A stretch of 64,000 nt of DNA from Collimonas sp. OK607 (GTDB taxonomy: Bacteria > Pseudomonadota > Gammaproteobacteria > Burkholderiales > Burkholderiaceae_D), in contig NZ_FOKF01000001.1 in assembly GCF_900111995.1 (NCBI RefSeq), positions 288,443-352,442 on the forward strand, written 5' to 3'. This document shows positions 9,452 to 19,940 of the stretch, piece by piece (position 1 is the stretch's first letter; every line of letters starts with the position of its first letter). The position numbers and the translations under genes were made by a program. Below the pieces are notes generated by a model. That model did no database searches. It was given only the letters and a program-made list of their open reading frames with translations, and was not told the origin of the DNA.

Positions 9452-12400
9452 TCAGCCAACCACCAAAAGCGGAAACCCAACACATGGAGAAAAGCAAGAA
9501 CAAAGAAAACCACGCCCAGCAACCAAGCCAGCCGCAGCAACGAAAAGGCCCAACCGAACGCACGCCGAACCACAGCAAAAGGCAAACGACCGAGCCCAGC
9601 GCCGCCACCAACAAGCGTAGCAAGAAGGGAAGCAATGCGGAAAACGGCCCCACAACGCACCACAACAAACAAAGCGGCCCACAGCCATACCAACGCCAGA
9701 AACACGACCCGCACCACCATTGCCAGCGACAACAGCAAAAGGCCAGAGCTAAAACCAGCGACGAGCAACAGACCAAGCACAACCAGCCACAACAAGGAAC
9801 ACAACAACCAAAACCACCACAGGAACCGCCAACGGCGGGCGCAAAGGCAGCGACAACAAGCCGCGCCGCGACCACAACAATAGGCAAACCGAGAGAAACA
9901 CAGGACCAGTCCCACACCAGCCACAAGAAGAACGCCACACCACCGACACGACCCGACCAACACAATCACAACACACTGCGCGGGTGACAGGGACCTCGAA
10001 AACGGGCGGGCCAAGGCCAAACAAGAACGAAGCAACCATGGAAACCACTCGCATGCGCCGCTATTGCGAAGCCGACCACACCCAACACCAAGACCCAAAC
10101 ACAAAGCACAGAAACGCCGCTTCGAAGAATACCGAAGCCAGCGCGGCGAAACACATGTGCAAGAAGGAGACCACCAACAACGCGAACGCATGCTCGCCAG
10201 CGCCCAAGTCCCCCGAAAACAACGGCACGTCCACCAACGCCCAACGGCCCATCGCACACGTACGCAAAGGCACGAAACCCAAAACCAGCTCGTCGCACTA
10301 GGAAGCCACGACCGCCCCGGCCAAAGCCTGGGGCAAGGAAATCCCCGACAAACAACCAGAGGAAACCATAAAGGAAAGCCAAACGCGCACACCCACCGGA
10401 CCCGCCCGCAACAACGCAAGCCGGCAGAAACGGGGCACCAGGCAAGACACATGCAACAACAAAGAGCCGAAGAACACGCCGAAAACGAACAACGACAAAC
10501 ACCGACCCGGCAAGACCAAGCTCAGCAACAAGAAAGACATGCAAACCGAAAAAAAAGGCACCCCCAAAATACCGGTGAACATCACCACCAACCCCATCCG
10601 GCCCCAATACAAGGGCGGAGACCAGACACCGCGCACACACAACGACGAGTGCCACACCGAAGACCGAAAGCACATCAAGCAACACGACGACAAAGAGAGA
10701 AGAATCAACGAACACGACCGCGTCCACAAAGAACCGCGCGCAGGAAAAAAACGACAGCCCGCGACCGCGAACGACAGGGTCCAACAGCGCGTCCGGCATA
10801 CCAACATACATCGCCCCCAATCTGGCCATAAAGCCAACACCACCAACAACTCCGACTGGACAACAAATGACCCGAAATACAACGTCACGAAAAAACAGAA
10901 CAAAACAACACCCAAGCCACCACAGTGAAAACAGCAATACAGCAAGTTCAACCCGAAGAAACACGGAGAACAACAAAACAACAAAACACAAGAAATGCAA
11001 GAGGAAAAAAAACAAGACACCCCCAAAAAGAAGCAGCAAAGAAAACGAACCCAGCCAACCGGAACAACAGCCCGAACCACAAAGGAACCAGTAGCGAAAA
11101 CATACCAGACCGGAACAAAGCGAAGAGCGAAACAGACAGACACAGAAAACGCCGCCGGGAGCCGCGCACCAGGCCCACCCTCAAACAATAGAGCGACCAA
11201 CACGATGCACCAAAGCGCAGGCAGACAATCCCCAACAAACACCGGAAGCAACGAGAGGAAGGAGCGCGAGCAAGGGCCTTGAAGAAGCGCAGTGACGCAG
11301 CTTAGGAATCTCCCGAGCGCACTGATGCCAGCCCAAGACAAAATGCCGGGAAAGCGAAATAACAAAGAAACCAACCCACCCGGGCAGTCAAAGAATGCCA
11401 ACCGGCAAAGCAACCAACAGACTAAAGGAAACCAATCAGACAGAAAAAGAACACAGAAAGACCCCGAGCCCGCTCAAAAACCAGCCGCAACGACCACGAA
11501 GCCGCCGCCAAAAGGGCAGGCCGCCCATAAAGAACGGCCAGGCGAACGTAGCAGGACAGCAACCGCCCCCCGAGCAGAAGCGCCGCGCGCGCCCAACAAT
11601 ACGCAACGTCCAGAGCATGCACAGCCAACCCATCGCCCGCACAGCGAAACAACGACATCCCCACAAGCACGCCATCACCCACACCTGGACGACGATGTAC
11701 ACCGGCATCCACCGCCGGAAGGAAATCAAGCATCAAAACACTGCATGGCGCCAAAGATAGGCAAAATGCGCGGCAACATGTCCACAGAAGCAAAAGCAAA
11801 GGCCCCCCGGCAAAATAAAAAGCGACACGGCCGCCCAAAAAAAGCTAAAGAACAAACGACGCCAAAAGCAAAGCCAGGCAAAGCACCCTAGCAAAGGAAG
11901 CTGAAACAAGCAAAAGCGACAAGCAACTCCCCGCCAGCGCACAGAAAAAAAGGCCCGAACGACAGCGACACCCGGCGCAGCAGCCCAGTCTCACCAGCCA
12001 CCACATACAAAGTCAACAGAACAGAAAATCCCGCAACACCGAGCAACACAACAGAGCCGACGTCCACCCACAAGCCAAAGACAGCGACAGACAGGAACCG
12101 AAGGCAAATACAGCCGAGCACCGCACGCGTGACGAAGACAAAACGAAAGATTGCCAGGGCAAAAGACAATCGCCCCAGGGCACCGCCAAAACGCTCCTGC
12201 AGCCAGCGACAAGGAGCCAAAAACCAAACACGAAAGACAAAACGACCCAGCATCACACCCGACACCACAACCCGCAAATTGCCTGCCACCGCAACCAGAG
12301 ACCAAAAGACCAACACCCACGCGCCCCACGAGAAAACCCGCCAGATCATGCAGAAGGAACCGCGCCGCCGAAACAAGACCGCCAAACAGATCACCGAGGC

Positions 12401-14713
12401 AAACAAGCCCCACAACAATGCCGCCCGACAAGACACGCACAGGCCCAAACCCACATTCGCGCAGCAGCGCCAGAAATCAGCCAGCAGGCGCGGCAAGAAA
12501 CACACACAGGACCGAAGAACCCACAAGATCACGCACCAAACGGACACCCCACGAAACGCCCACAAGGAGCATCCGCCGTCAAGAAACGCCCGCAGGAACA
12601 AGCCCCACAACCGCAGCATGCCCAACCACCAGCAAGGCACCGACACTCTTGTCCCAAACCACTCGAACAACAGCAAGCACGCGGGCGCCGCCAGAAACCG
12701 GACAGACAGCCAGACTGCGCGTGGCCTCAAGAACAAGCCCGACGCCGCACACCAACAACTCAGACAGAGAGCCACGCAATCAAAGATTTAGAGCGGCCCC
12801 AATGAAGCAAGAAGCAAGCCTCTCCCATTTCAAAGAACAAGAAGCCAAGAAAGAGCACGCACAAAAACCGAAAATACAAACAAGAAAATAATGTCGACAC
12901 AACAGCAGCAAGCCGGCAGACAAACGAAGACGGAGCCAGAAGGTTAGACCAACCGCCGAAACCTGTAGGCAGCAAGAAAAGAATCACCCCTAAAAACACC
13001 AGCGACCGCACCGATAAACAACTGGCACAAGAAAGACCCCGCGAAACATACAACCACCACGAGCACGAACCGGGCGGGAACCAAAACGCGAATCACGAAA
13101 CCTACCGGCAAGCGTTCACCGGCCCAGAAGAAAAAAACGCAAACTGCGCTGACAACCAAACACACCAAAACCACCTCCCGGACCCAAAGGAAACACAGCA
13201 CCACACCAAAGAAACCGAACACGACAAAAAAACATACCCCGAAAACCGCGACCCAGCGCCCAACCAGCCAGGTCTCAACCTGAAAAACGAGAAAGAACAG
13301 CAGCCCAAGAACCGAAGCAGAACCAAACGCATAACCACCGAAAAACCGCAAATCCAGACCGTAGACAACGATACACCAAACAACAAATCCCACAATCAAC
13401 GCACCAACCAACAGCAACGAGCCCCCAAAAAAAAGGCAAAACGCCAAAAAAAAAAGCCAAGCACAACACGCAAGCAACCACACGCACAACGAGGCACAAC
13501 CCGAAAGCAAGAGCGACCCACAAAACAACACAGAAAGGAGACGCAAACAAAAAACAAAACAACCCAGAACCAGCGGACAGAGGAGCGAACCCGCAGCGAA
13601 GATGGCACAAAATCAACCGGATCAGTCGCAGGGCCAAAAAAGCCAACCGGCAGAATGGATCAAACCTCGGCGATAAACAGATTTCTGAAAAAGAACGCCG
13701 GAGCAACACCACCAGCAAAATCGCCCCGACCGCAGCTGCATTAACCCAAACCACCATGGTTCCCACAAAAGAACACCCCCCAAACAAACGCCGACCACGG
13801 CCGGAGCCACGGCCAGCCGGCAGAAATGGCGCACGCCGCCAGGTCATGAATCCCTAACCAAAACATCTAACCAGACTGGAGATCGCAAAAACCATCAGCG
13901 GGAGCCACGCAAGAGCTAGAAACGAAACTGATGGACCCAATGCGCACAAAAACCATCCGAAAAAAAAGCAAGCACAAACCCGCCGTACAACGAAAACAGC
14001 AAAAGCAGGCACAGAGAGTACAATCAGCCCGAGATCGCCGACCACCAAAAGCAGCGGCGACGAGGCAACATTCCCGGACCGAGGAATACGCCAAGGGAGG
14101 GGAAGAACACAGACTAAGCCGCGACAGAACCCAGCGCCAAAGCACCGCAAGAAACCAAGCACACCCCGCAAAACAAAGGGACAGCAACACACCCCCGATG
14201 AGCATCCAAAAGAAACCGGGCGACAAACAGGCCTCGCAATCAGGCAACAGAGGGATCGAAAGCGCCAACCACGACATGCCATGCCAACCCCACACCGGAA
14301 CCACAGAAACAAAGACCCCCAGCCCAACGACGCACCCGGCAATACAACCGGTATGCCCGGGCCCGCACGAACCTGCCCAACAGCGAGAAAAAATCCACCG
14401 AACCAACGAACCCGCCCGCAAGGAGGGTAGCAAGCAGAACAAAACAGCCAGGAACAAACCAACCACACATACAGAGCGAGAGAATCGCACCGAAGCAGCA
14501 CGCAGGAAAAAAACCCCGCCCAGCCTCCGCAAGGCGCGAGACGAACCCCCCGCCGCGGTCGAACACGGGCCCAGAACGACAAACGCCGCCCCCCCACCGA
14601 CCCAGAAACCGAAAAAACAAAGTACGCGCCAGACAACCCAGACCGCGTAGAAAACGCAAAAGGAACAACAGCACGCCTGCCGCCAATGGACAGCAGACGA
14701 ACAGCAGAAACCC

Positions 14714-16729
14714 CTAGGTGAGAGCCAGTACGAACGGGAAGCAACCGCAGGAAAAAACTAGCGGCAGGGCGGGCCGGGTTCGGATCGAAACAGACGCCAA
14801 AACCACCCACGGACCAACCAAAGCAACAACAAAAAACCAAACAACCAGCAAGCCAGCAGAGAGGCCCGGTCCCCGATCGTCAAGACCAACCACAATCCAA
14901 CCGCAACCATACATCCGGCAGGGTAACCCCACCAGGAACCCAACAAGAGATAGAAGCACAGCCACAACACAGCCGCGCACCGGCGAACACGCCACCAACA
15001 AAACGCCACCAACTACATGGTACCAACAAGCGAAAACCCCCGAAGGCGCCCCAAAGTCGCGAACATGCCGGAACCAACAAACATTCAACCCAAGGGACAT
15101 CTCACAAAAACAGGCACCACCATCAAAGAACAAAAACCGACCGACAAAATGAAAAAGAATAAAGAACAGGAAACGTTCGAAACAGCAAGACACAACCCGC
15201 GCCGGGAAGAGCGAAAGCACACCCACCCAGATATGCGAAGCCACCACGTTCGCCGAAACGAAACCGGCCGGCCAGTCGGGCAACCCGAACGACGCAAAAC
15301 CAAACAGCCCGAACCAACCCAGCAAAAGCCGGGCGAAGCCGAAGAACGCACAGGCACCCAACGCAAACCGGAATCGGACAAAGCCAGCCGAACCCCTATA
15401 CAGGATAAAGTCCCCAAAGACCCAGCTAGACCAGCAGAGAACAATCCCCAACACAGCCAAGCGCGCAAAAGGGAAGCCACAAGGCGAGCGCAGCACCACC
15501 AGACGAAAGAATGCCACCAGCAGAGCCGAAAAGAACACCGCAAAAGACAGATGCGGCGACACCCACCACAACGACCCGACAGTCGCCGAGAACACGAATC
15601 CCCACCCACCGCGGGCCAAGACAGCACACGCCAAAAAACCGCACACCAGAAGACCAGCCGGCCCAGGAGCGGCGACCGCCCGAGAGAAGACCACCCGGAC
15701 GCACAACACCAGAAAAAATAGCGAGCCGCCAAACCAATACCCCGGCAGCAAAACCCGCCGATCAGCGACAAAACGGGCGACAAGGAGAACGAAGAACATC
15801 ACTACCGAACCGAGCGACAACATCCCGAGCCGCACCGCAGCCACGATCGCCGCAAGCAAACCGCGCACCACAGTCAAAACCAAAACGAAAGCAACAAGCA
15901 AACCCACGAACAGCCATGAGGACAAGCCGCAACAAAGGAAACAGACAATGAAGAACAAAAACGGAGAAAGCAGCAAAACCGCAACAACGGGAGCGAAAGA
16001 AACAGCCGGCGAGCCCAGCCACAAGATCTCCGGCAACGCCGAACAACCCACAGCAACCCCGAGAGCCACCAACCGCGAACCCACAAGCCGCAAAGGCAGC
16101 AAAATCAGCAGGCACGATGCCTCAGACCATGCCACCCAGAAAGCCAAAAAGACGCAGAAACACAAGCGAAACCCAAAACACGACCGCAACAGACCGAAGA
16201 GCAAAGCGAACAAGCACCAAAGCACCACCAACAACGGACACCACCCCAGGGCCCCGGAAACAGCAACCCCAACCAGCCAAAAAAGCACTCCCAACGGGGA
16301 CCCCAAGAACACCCAAAAGCACATCGAGCCAACAAATCCGAAAAGGCCAAACCCCACCGACAACAGCAACCAAAAAAGACCCGCAACACAGGGAAGTAGT
16401 CGCCCAGGGTAGAAGGCGTCCAACCGCACGGCGCAAAACGGGCGCCCGCAGGCTGAAGCGGAACCCATCCCCGTGAGCAAGCCCGAACGCAACCACAGCG
16501 AACGCGGAAGGCGCAGATCGGAAAGAACGCGGAAAGCGGGCCGCAAAGCACCAAGGCCGGACGAGACCCCAACAAAAAACCGCCGCAAACCGACCGCCAA
16601 CCCGAGTTGCAAGAAGACCAAGCCGGCGACCAAACCGACACGCGCCGATAGCTGCAACTGACCAATAACCCGAGAGACGGCAAAGGAGCGCAGCACCAAA
16701 ACGCAGTCCACTACCAACAAAATGAGCAT
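14714..16729 (-). other. Longest open frame in the T-depleted tract (671 codons), lysine-free, membrane-protein-like
   Basis: The translation is dominated by Leu, Val, Phe, Ala and Gly, has many transmembrane-length runs, ends FPFVLALT and contains no lysine. Within 15001-16140 the minus-strand A residues fall 18 at first, 19 at second and 9 at third codon positions, a modest avoidance of third positions as in coding DNA. The distribution also changes between halves, with second position dominant at 15001-15420 and first position dominant after that. The alternative frames are Cys/Trp/Arg/Ser-rich. This hints at present or past coding, but no domain is recognised and no Shine-Dalgarno sequence stands out. 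Confidence 0.25.
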
Positions 16730-17116
16730 AACCTTGCGCGAGCCGCCGAAAAAACCAACGCCAGGTGCTCAAAAAACACCAAAGCAAAAAACGCCGAAGA
16801 CGAAGGATGGCGAGGCAACGCCCGCGCTGCAAACCGATCCATAGGTCAGAACCATAAAAAAACGGGCACGACCGAACCAGACGCAGACGACGCACCCAAA
16901 CACCATCTACGCCAAACCCAAGTTAATACCCAAAACCAGCAAGGAACAACGGGCCCAAGCGCAAACACAGCGCGCCACCTGATCCGCAACAAAAAGCTGA
17001 TCCCGCCCAACAGCAAGCTACGCAAACGGAACCAACATCAACAAATGAGCCAGGAAACGAACCCAGAAACAAAAACCACGAAAGTTGAACACGAACCCCC
17101 CACGGCATAGACACCA

Positions 17117-18919
17117 TCAAACCAAGCCGAAGACAACGAAAACCAGAAGTAAAGCGGAAGAGGAAACAATAAGACCAACCACAAAAAAATTACAATCACA
17201 AAAAAAAGCAACGAAAAACAAACAACAAAAAACAGCCAACAGACAACAAAAAAGGACACAAGCAACACCAAGCGAGCGCCGAAGCAGCGGATCCAAAACA
17301 GCAGCAGCAGCACCTACATCAACGCCACCCCCAAAACCCAAGAGCAAGGCACACAACGCAGCAACCAGACGAACCCCAACAATCACGCAGAGCAAAAGGC
17401 AAAGCAAATAGCGGAAGCCAGCAACATCGGGACCAAAAACTGCCGCCGCACCAAAGAAGCCCAGAAGGGCGAGAAAATCGGTACCCATCCCATCAACAAT
17501 GCCGCCGCCGTCGATGCCGCAGACCAAGAAGTAAATAACAACATCACAACCAACCTGATCGACAGCGAAGCCGAAACAACCAAGAAGCACAGCAACAAAG
17601 GGCGGGCAGAAAGCACGGAGGAAGGCAACCCGCAAAAACGGACCCATAACCACCACCAGACCCAGGCACGCCCGACAGCAGCACGCCGCGCCGCCAGCCC
17701 GCCGGAAACCGAAACCCCGATCACCAACATCATCCAACCCGCCGGCCAGCAACACCCGGTCCTCGACTTCCGGACGTCCCAAGAAGAATGCACTGAACGC
17801 AAGACGGCGAAAAAAGGAAGCACCGCGCCACAGAAGGCCGTGCTGATAGCCAAGAAAAAGACCAGGACAAAAAAACACCAGACGGCAGCACAGATGACCA
17901 CAAAGCCGGTGATCGCCAGGACATAGGCCCCGTACGTCCCAAAACCAGCGCGCGAACGCATGCCGAACGCAAAAAAACCCCAGACCCCCAAGCACGAGAG
18001 CATAGCCAAATAGCCGATCAAGACGCTGACAAAGACGCTCCCCCCCACCACCATCAAGCAACCCACCGACAAGAGCGGCAACAGCCCCACACACCCACTG
18101 CGCGCCAGCATCACCGAAAACAACGGACGCGAAAACAACAAAATCAGCCAAGACATCGATGACCGCGAGAACCGGCTGCCAGAGACCCAACACGCCCAAA
18201 AGCCGGACGACGTCAGCGGATTGACCGAACAAGCCAGCCTCTGGTGCGGCCAAAGACACGCAAACGACCCAGCGATTGAAGCCAACACCGCGCGCAGCAA
18301 ACACGCTGCCGACAACCCCGGGACGCAACAGACCGCGAAACGCACCACAACCGAGCCCGACCCACTGAAGGCAAAACGCGACGCGCGGAGACAAGCCAAC
18401 CGCGCCGAAAACCCGGCGCCGCGGATTACCAGCGCCGACCGCATCACGGCCAAGCTCAACATCGCGCAAATCCCCAAACCCACCGGACACAACCCAGAAC
18501 CGGCCGAAGCGCACGAATTCGACACGCACCACAAAGGAAACGCCGGCAAGAGGCCGAAACAGATAGCACACGAGCCGATAAATGCACATTGCCACAGCAC
18601 GGCAAGAACCGCGCGGAAAAACCAGCAGAAACGTAAAAACCGCCCCCAAAAGCAAAAAAGCAAACAAATGACGCCCACGCTGGAACAGGCGCAGGAAACG
18701 ACCGATGGCTGGCAAACCGCCACCCGCAAACCACGCGAACAAAACACCCGCAAGCACACCCACCACCAGAAGCGCGCCAATGTCGACCCGCCAATACTCT
18801 CGGCAGCCACCCACGAGAGCAGATCGATGGACAACACCACAACCGAAACAGCGGAAGCAAAGACGCCAACAAAAACGGAAAACCAAGCACACTGCCCCGA
18901 GCGAAAGCGACGGCGACAT
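17117..18919 (-). other. 600-codon open frame in the T-depleted tract, status uncertain
   Basis: Hydrophobic runs alternate with Gly/Asp/Arg-rich stretches (for example GGLDDVGDRGFGFRRAGG). A second minus frame (17383-18972, 529 codons) is open over the same stretch and looks at least as membrane-protein-like in its middle, with a run including LIGYLAMLSCLGVWGFFAFG. Two long overlapping frames cannot both be trusted and show how composition alone keeps frames open. A faint resemblance of the second frame to polysaccharide flippases is not strong enough to name it. Confidence 0.15.
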
Positions 18920-19175
18920 CTAGACAAGGACAAGCAACCGGCAAAACAAGAACAACGCAAGAGACCGTCCAATAGAAAACGAGAAGAACCAAACGTCTAA
19001 ACACATCAAACCAGAACACACACGGAACCTCGCAATATCAACCACCGCAAGAGAACAAAATAGCCCCGGAACACAACACAACGCCGCCGGCGATCCACCT
19101 TGACCAAAAGAACAGAAAACCAAAGACGACGCCAGCGGCCCGAAGACGCAAACTAGCAACAAACCCGCGAACCCC

Positions 19176-19544
19176 TTAAATGCCCCCGTCAACCGCCAAG
19201 CGGCGCAAGGTGGACGGGAAAAGGCGCAGATAGCGCACCAGCGCCTCGCCAAGAAAGAGACCGTAGACGGCGGGATGCGCCCACAAGAAGCCATGCACGC
19301 GACCCAGCGCAGCAAGCAAAGGCAACCGCATCGGATCCGCAAGGAGCGCGCGCAGCAACCGAACCACACCAGACGCCAAGGGGCGCCTCACCAACCGATG
19401 GGCATCCACCAAAGCAACCCAATCCCGCAGCCGCAAGAGGCCAACCCGCCCCCACGAAAACCAGAACATCAGATACCGCCCAGGCCACAACAGGCCACAC
19501 GCACCAAAACCCGCCCACAGGACGAACAAGGCGATGAACCGCAA
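19176..19544 (-). other. Most protein-like small frame near the right edge of the tract
   Basis: A 122-residue frame starting at TTG. After a hydrophobic N-terminus it has an amphipathic, arginine-rich part with ordinary-looking sequence, including LLRALLADPMRLPLL and RVHGFLWAHPAVYGLFLGEA, and stops at TAA. Base composition here is less extreme (more G) than in the rest of the tract. It could be the remnant of the gene that once ended or began next to the ThDP operon. Family unknown. Confidence 0.3.
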
Positions 19545-19834
19545 GACCAGGCCCTACGCCGCCAAAGCGCGCAAGACGCGCCGAAGGACCCCGCCCAGGA
19601 CGAAGCAGGCCCCCACAGAGTGAACGCCCGGACGCACCAGCACGGCCCCCTTGAAGACAGACACAACAGTCACCGGCCATGCCACCAACAAAAACCCAAT
19701 CTCGTTTAGTTCTTTGAAAACATGATAATGACACACCAGAACACCAAGCATGATACACTCACAAGCAACTTCGAGCAGGATCATGTAACCGAAAAAAAGG
19801 AAGGAAGAAAGAAACAAACAAAAAGCAAGAAAAC

Positions 19835-19848
19835 TTGACCAAGGTCAA
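19835..19848 (+). promoter_or_regulatory. FNR/FixK-like operator before the ThDP-frc operon
   Basis: TTGACCAAGGTCAA is a perfect palindrome and fits the general FNR/FixK pattern TTGA-N6-TCAA. Its centre is 19841.5. A possible -10 box, TAAGAT, lies at 19872-19877, which would place the transcription start near 19883 and the operator close to -41.5, the classic class II activator position. The start codon follows 58 bases later. This suggests activation by an oxygen- or redox-responsive CRP/FNR-family protein. The rest of the spacer, 19696-19940, holds no gene I can support. Confidence 0.5.
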
Positions 19849-19871
19849 TGCCGAGAGCTGGCGGTGCTAGC

Positions 19872-19877
19872 TAAGAT
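19872..19877 (+). promoter_or_regulatory. Possible -10 box of the ThDP-frc operon
   Basis: TAAGAT matches four of six positions of TATAAT. There is no good -35 hexamer at 17 bases; instead the FNR-like palindrome occupies that place, as in class II activator-dependent promoters. The match is weak alone and is supported mainly by its spacing to the palindrome. Confidence 0.3.
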
Positions 19878-19940
19878 GGCATCAAGCTGAAGAAACGCAA
19901 AAAGCGGCACTCAAAAAGATAACCGATAACAGGAGGAGCA

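Larger units (their letters stand above)
8340..19695. other. 11.4 kb tract nearly devoid of T on the plus strand (A on the minus strand)
   Basis: In four sampled 60-base lines (from 8941, 13081, 15601 and 17641) I count 86 A, 103 C, 46 G and 5 T. In bases 15001-16140 I count 46 T, 4 percent. The flanks are normal. The left edge is abrupt at about 8340; the right edge is at about 19695, where CTCGTTTAGTTCTTTG resumes ordinary DNA. G is slightly more frequent at 19180-19680. Both AT skew and GC skew are extreme and of constant sign. T shortage removes stops from all plus frames and the matching A shortage removes them from all minus frames, so very long frames occur everywhere and their length is not evidence for genes. 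I see no tandem repeats, IS ends, integrase, RNA gene or CRISPR. A plus-strand RNA would be almost U-free and unstructured; a minus-strand RNA would be about 80 percent G+U. Confidence 0.9.

Noticed and set aside
8253..9620. 455-codon plus-strand frame and many similar Thr/Lys/Pro/Gln-rich plus frames up to 19 kb
   Set aside because: T shortage opens all plus frames; the products are low-complexity and have no domain.
9966..11039. Glycosyltransferase-like look of a minus frame with several Asp residues
   Set aside because: Conserved glutamate positions are valine, which neither transition explains.
9004..13716. Chi-like octamers (CCACCAGC on plus) at 9004, 12626, 13709 and 15514 nearby
   Set aside because: About four are expected in the tract from its base composition alone.
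11280..13940. Small pockets richer in T near 11.3, 13.65 and 13.9 kb coinciding with ends of frames
   Set aside because: Start and stop codons need A on the minus strand, so the coincidence is partly circular.
17383..18972. Resemblance of a minus frame to polysaccharide flippases
   Set aside because: Only short hydrophobic stretches match; any leucine-rich frame would do so.
8340..19695. Diversity-generating retroelement as cause
   Set aside because: No reverse transcriptase, template repeat or variable-repeat pair is visible; DGRs change about 100 bases, not 11 kb.
8340..19695. CRISPR array or tandem satellite
   Set aside because: No regularly spaced or exact repeats were found by eye.
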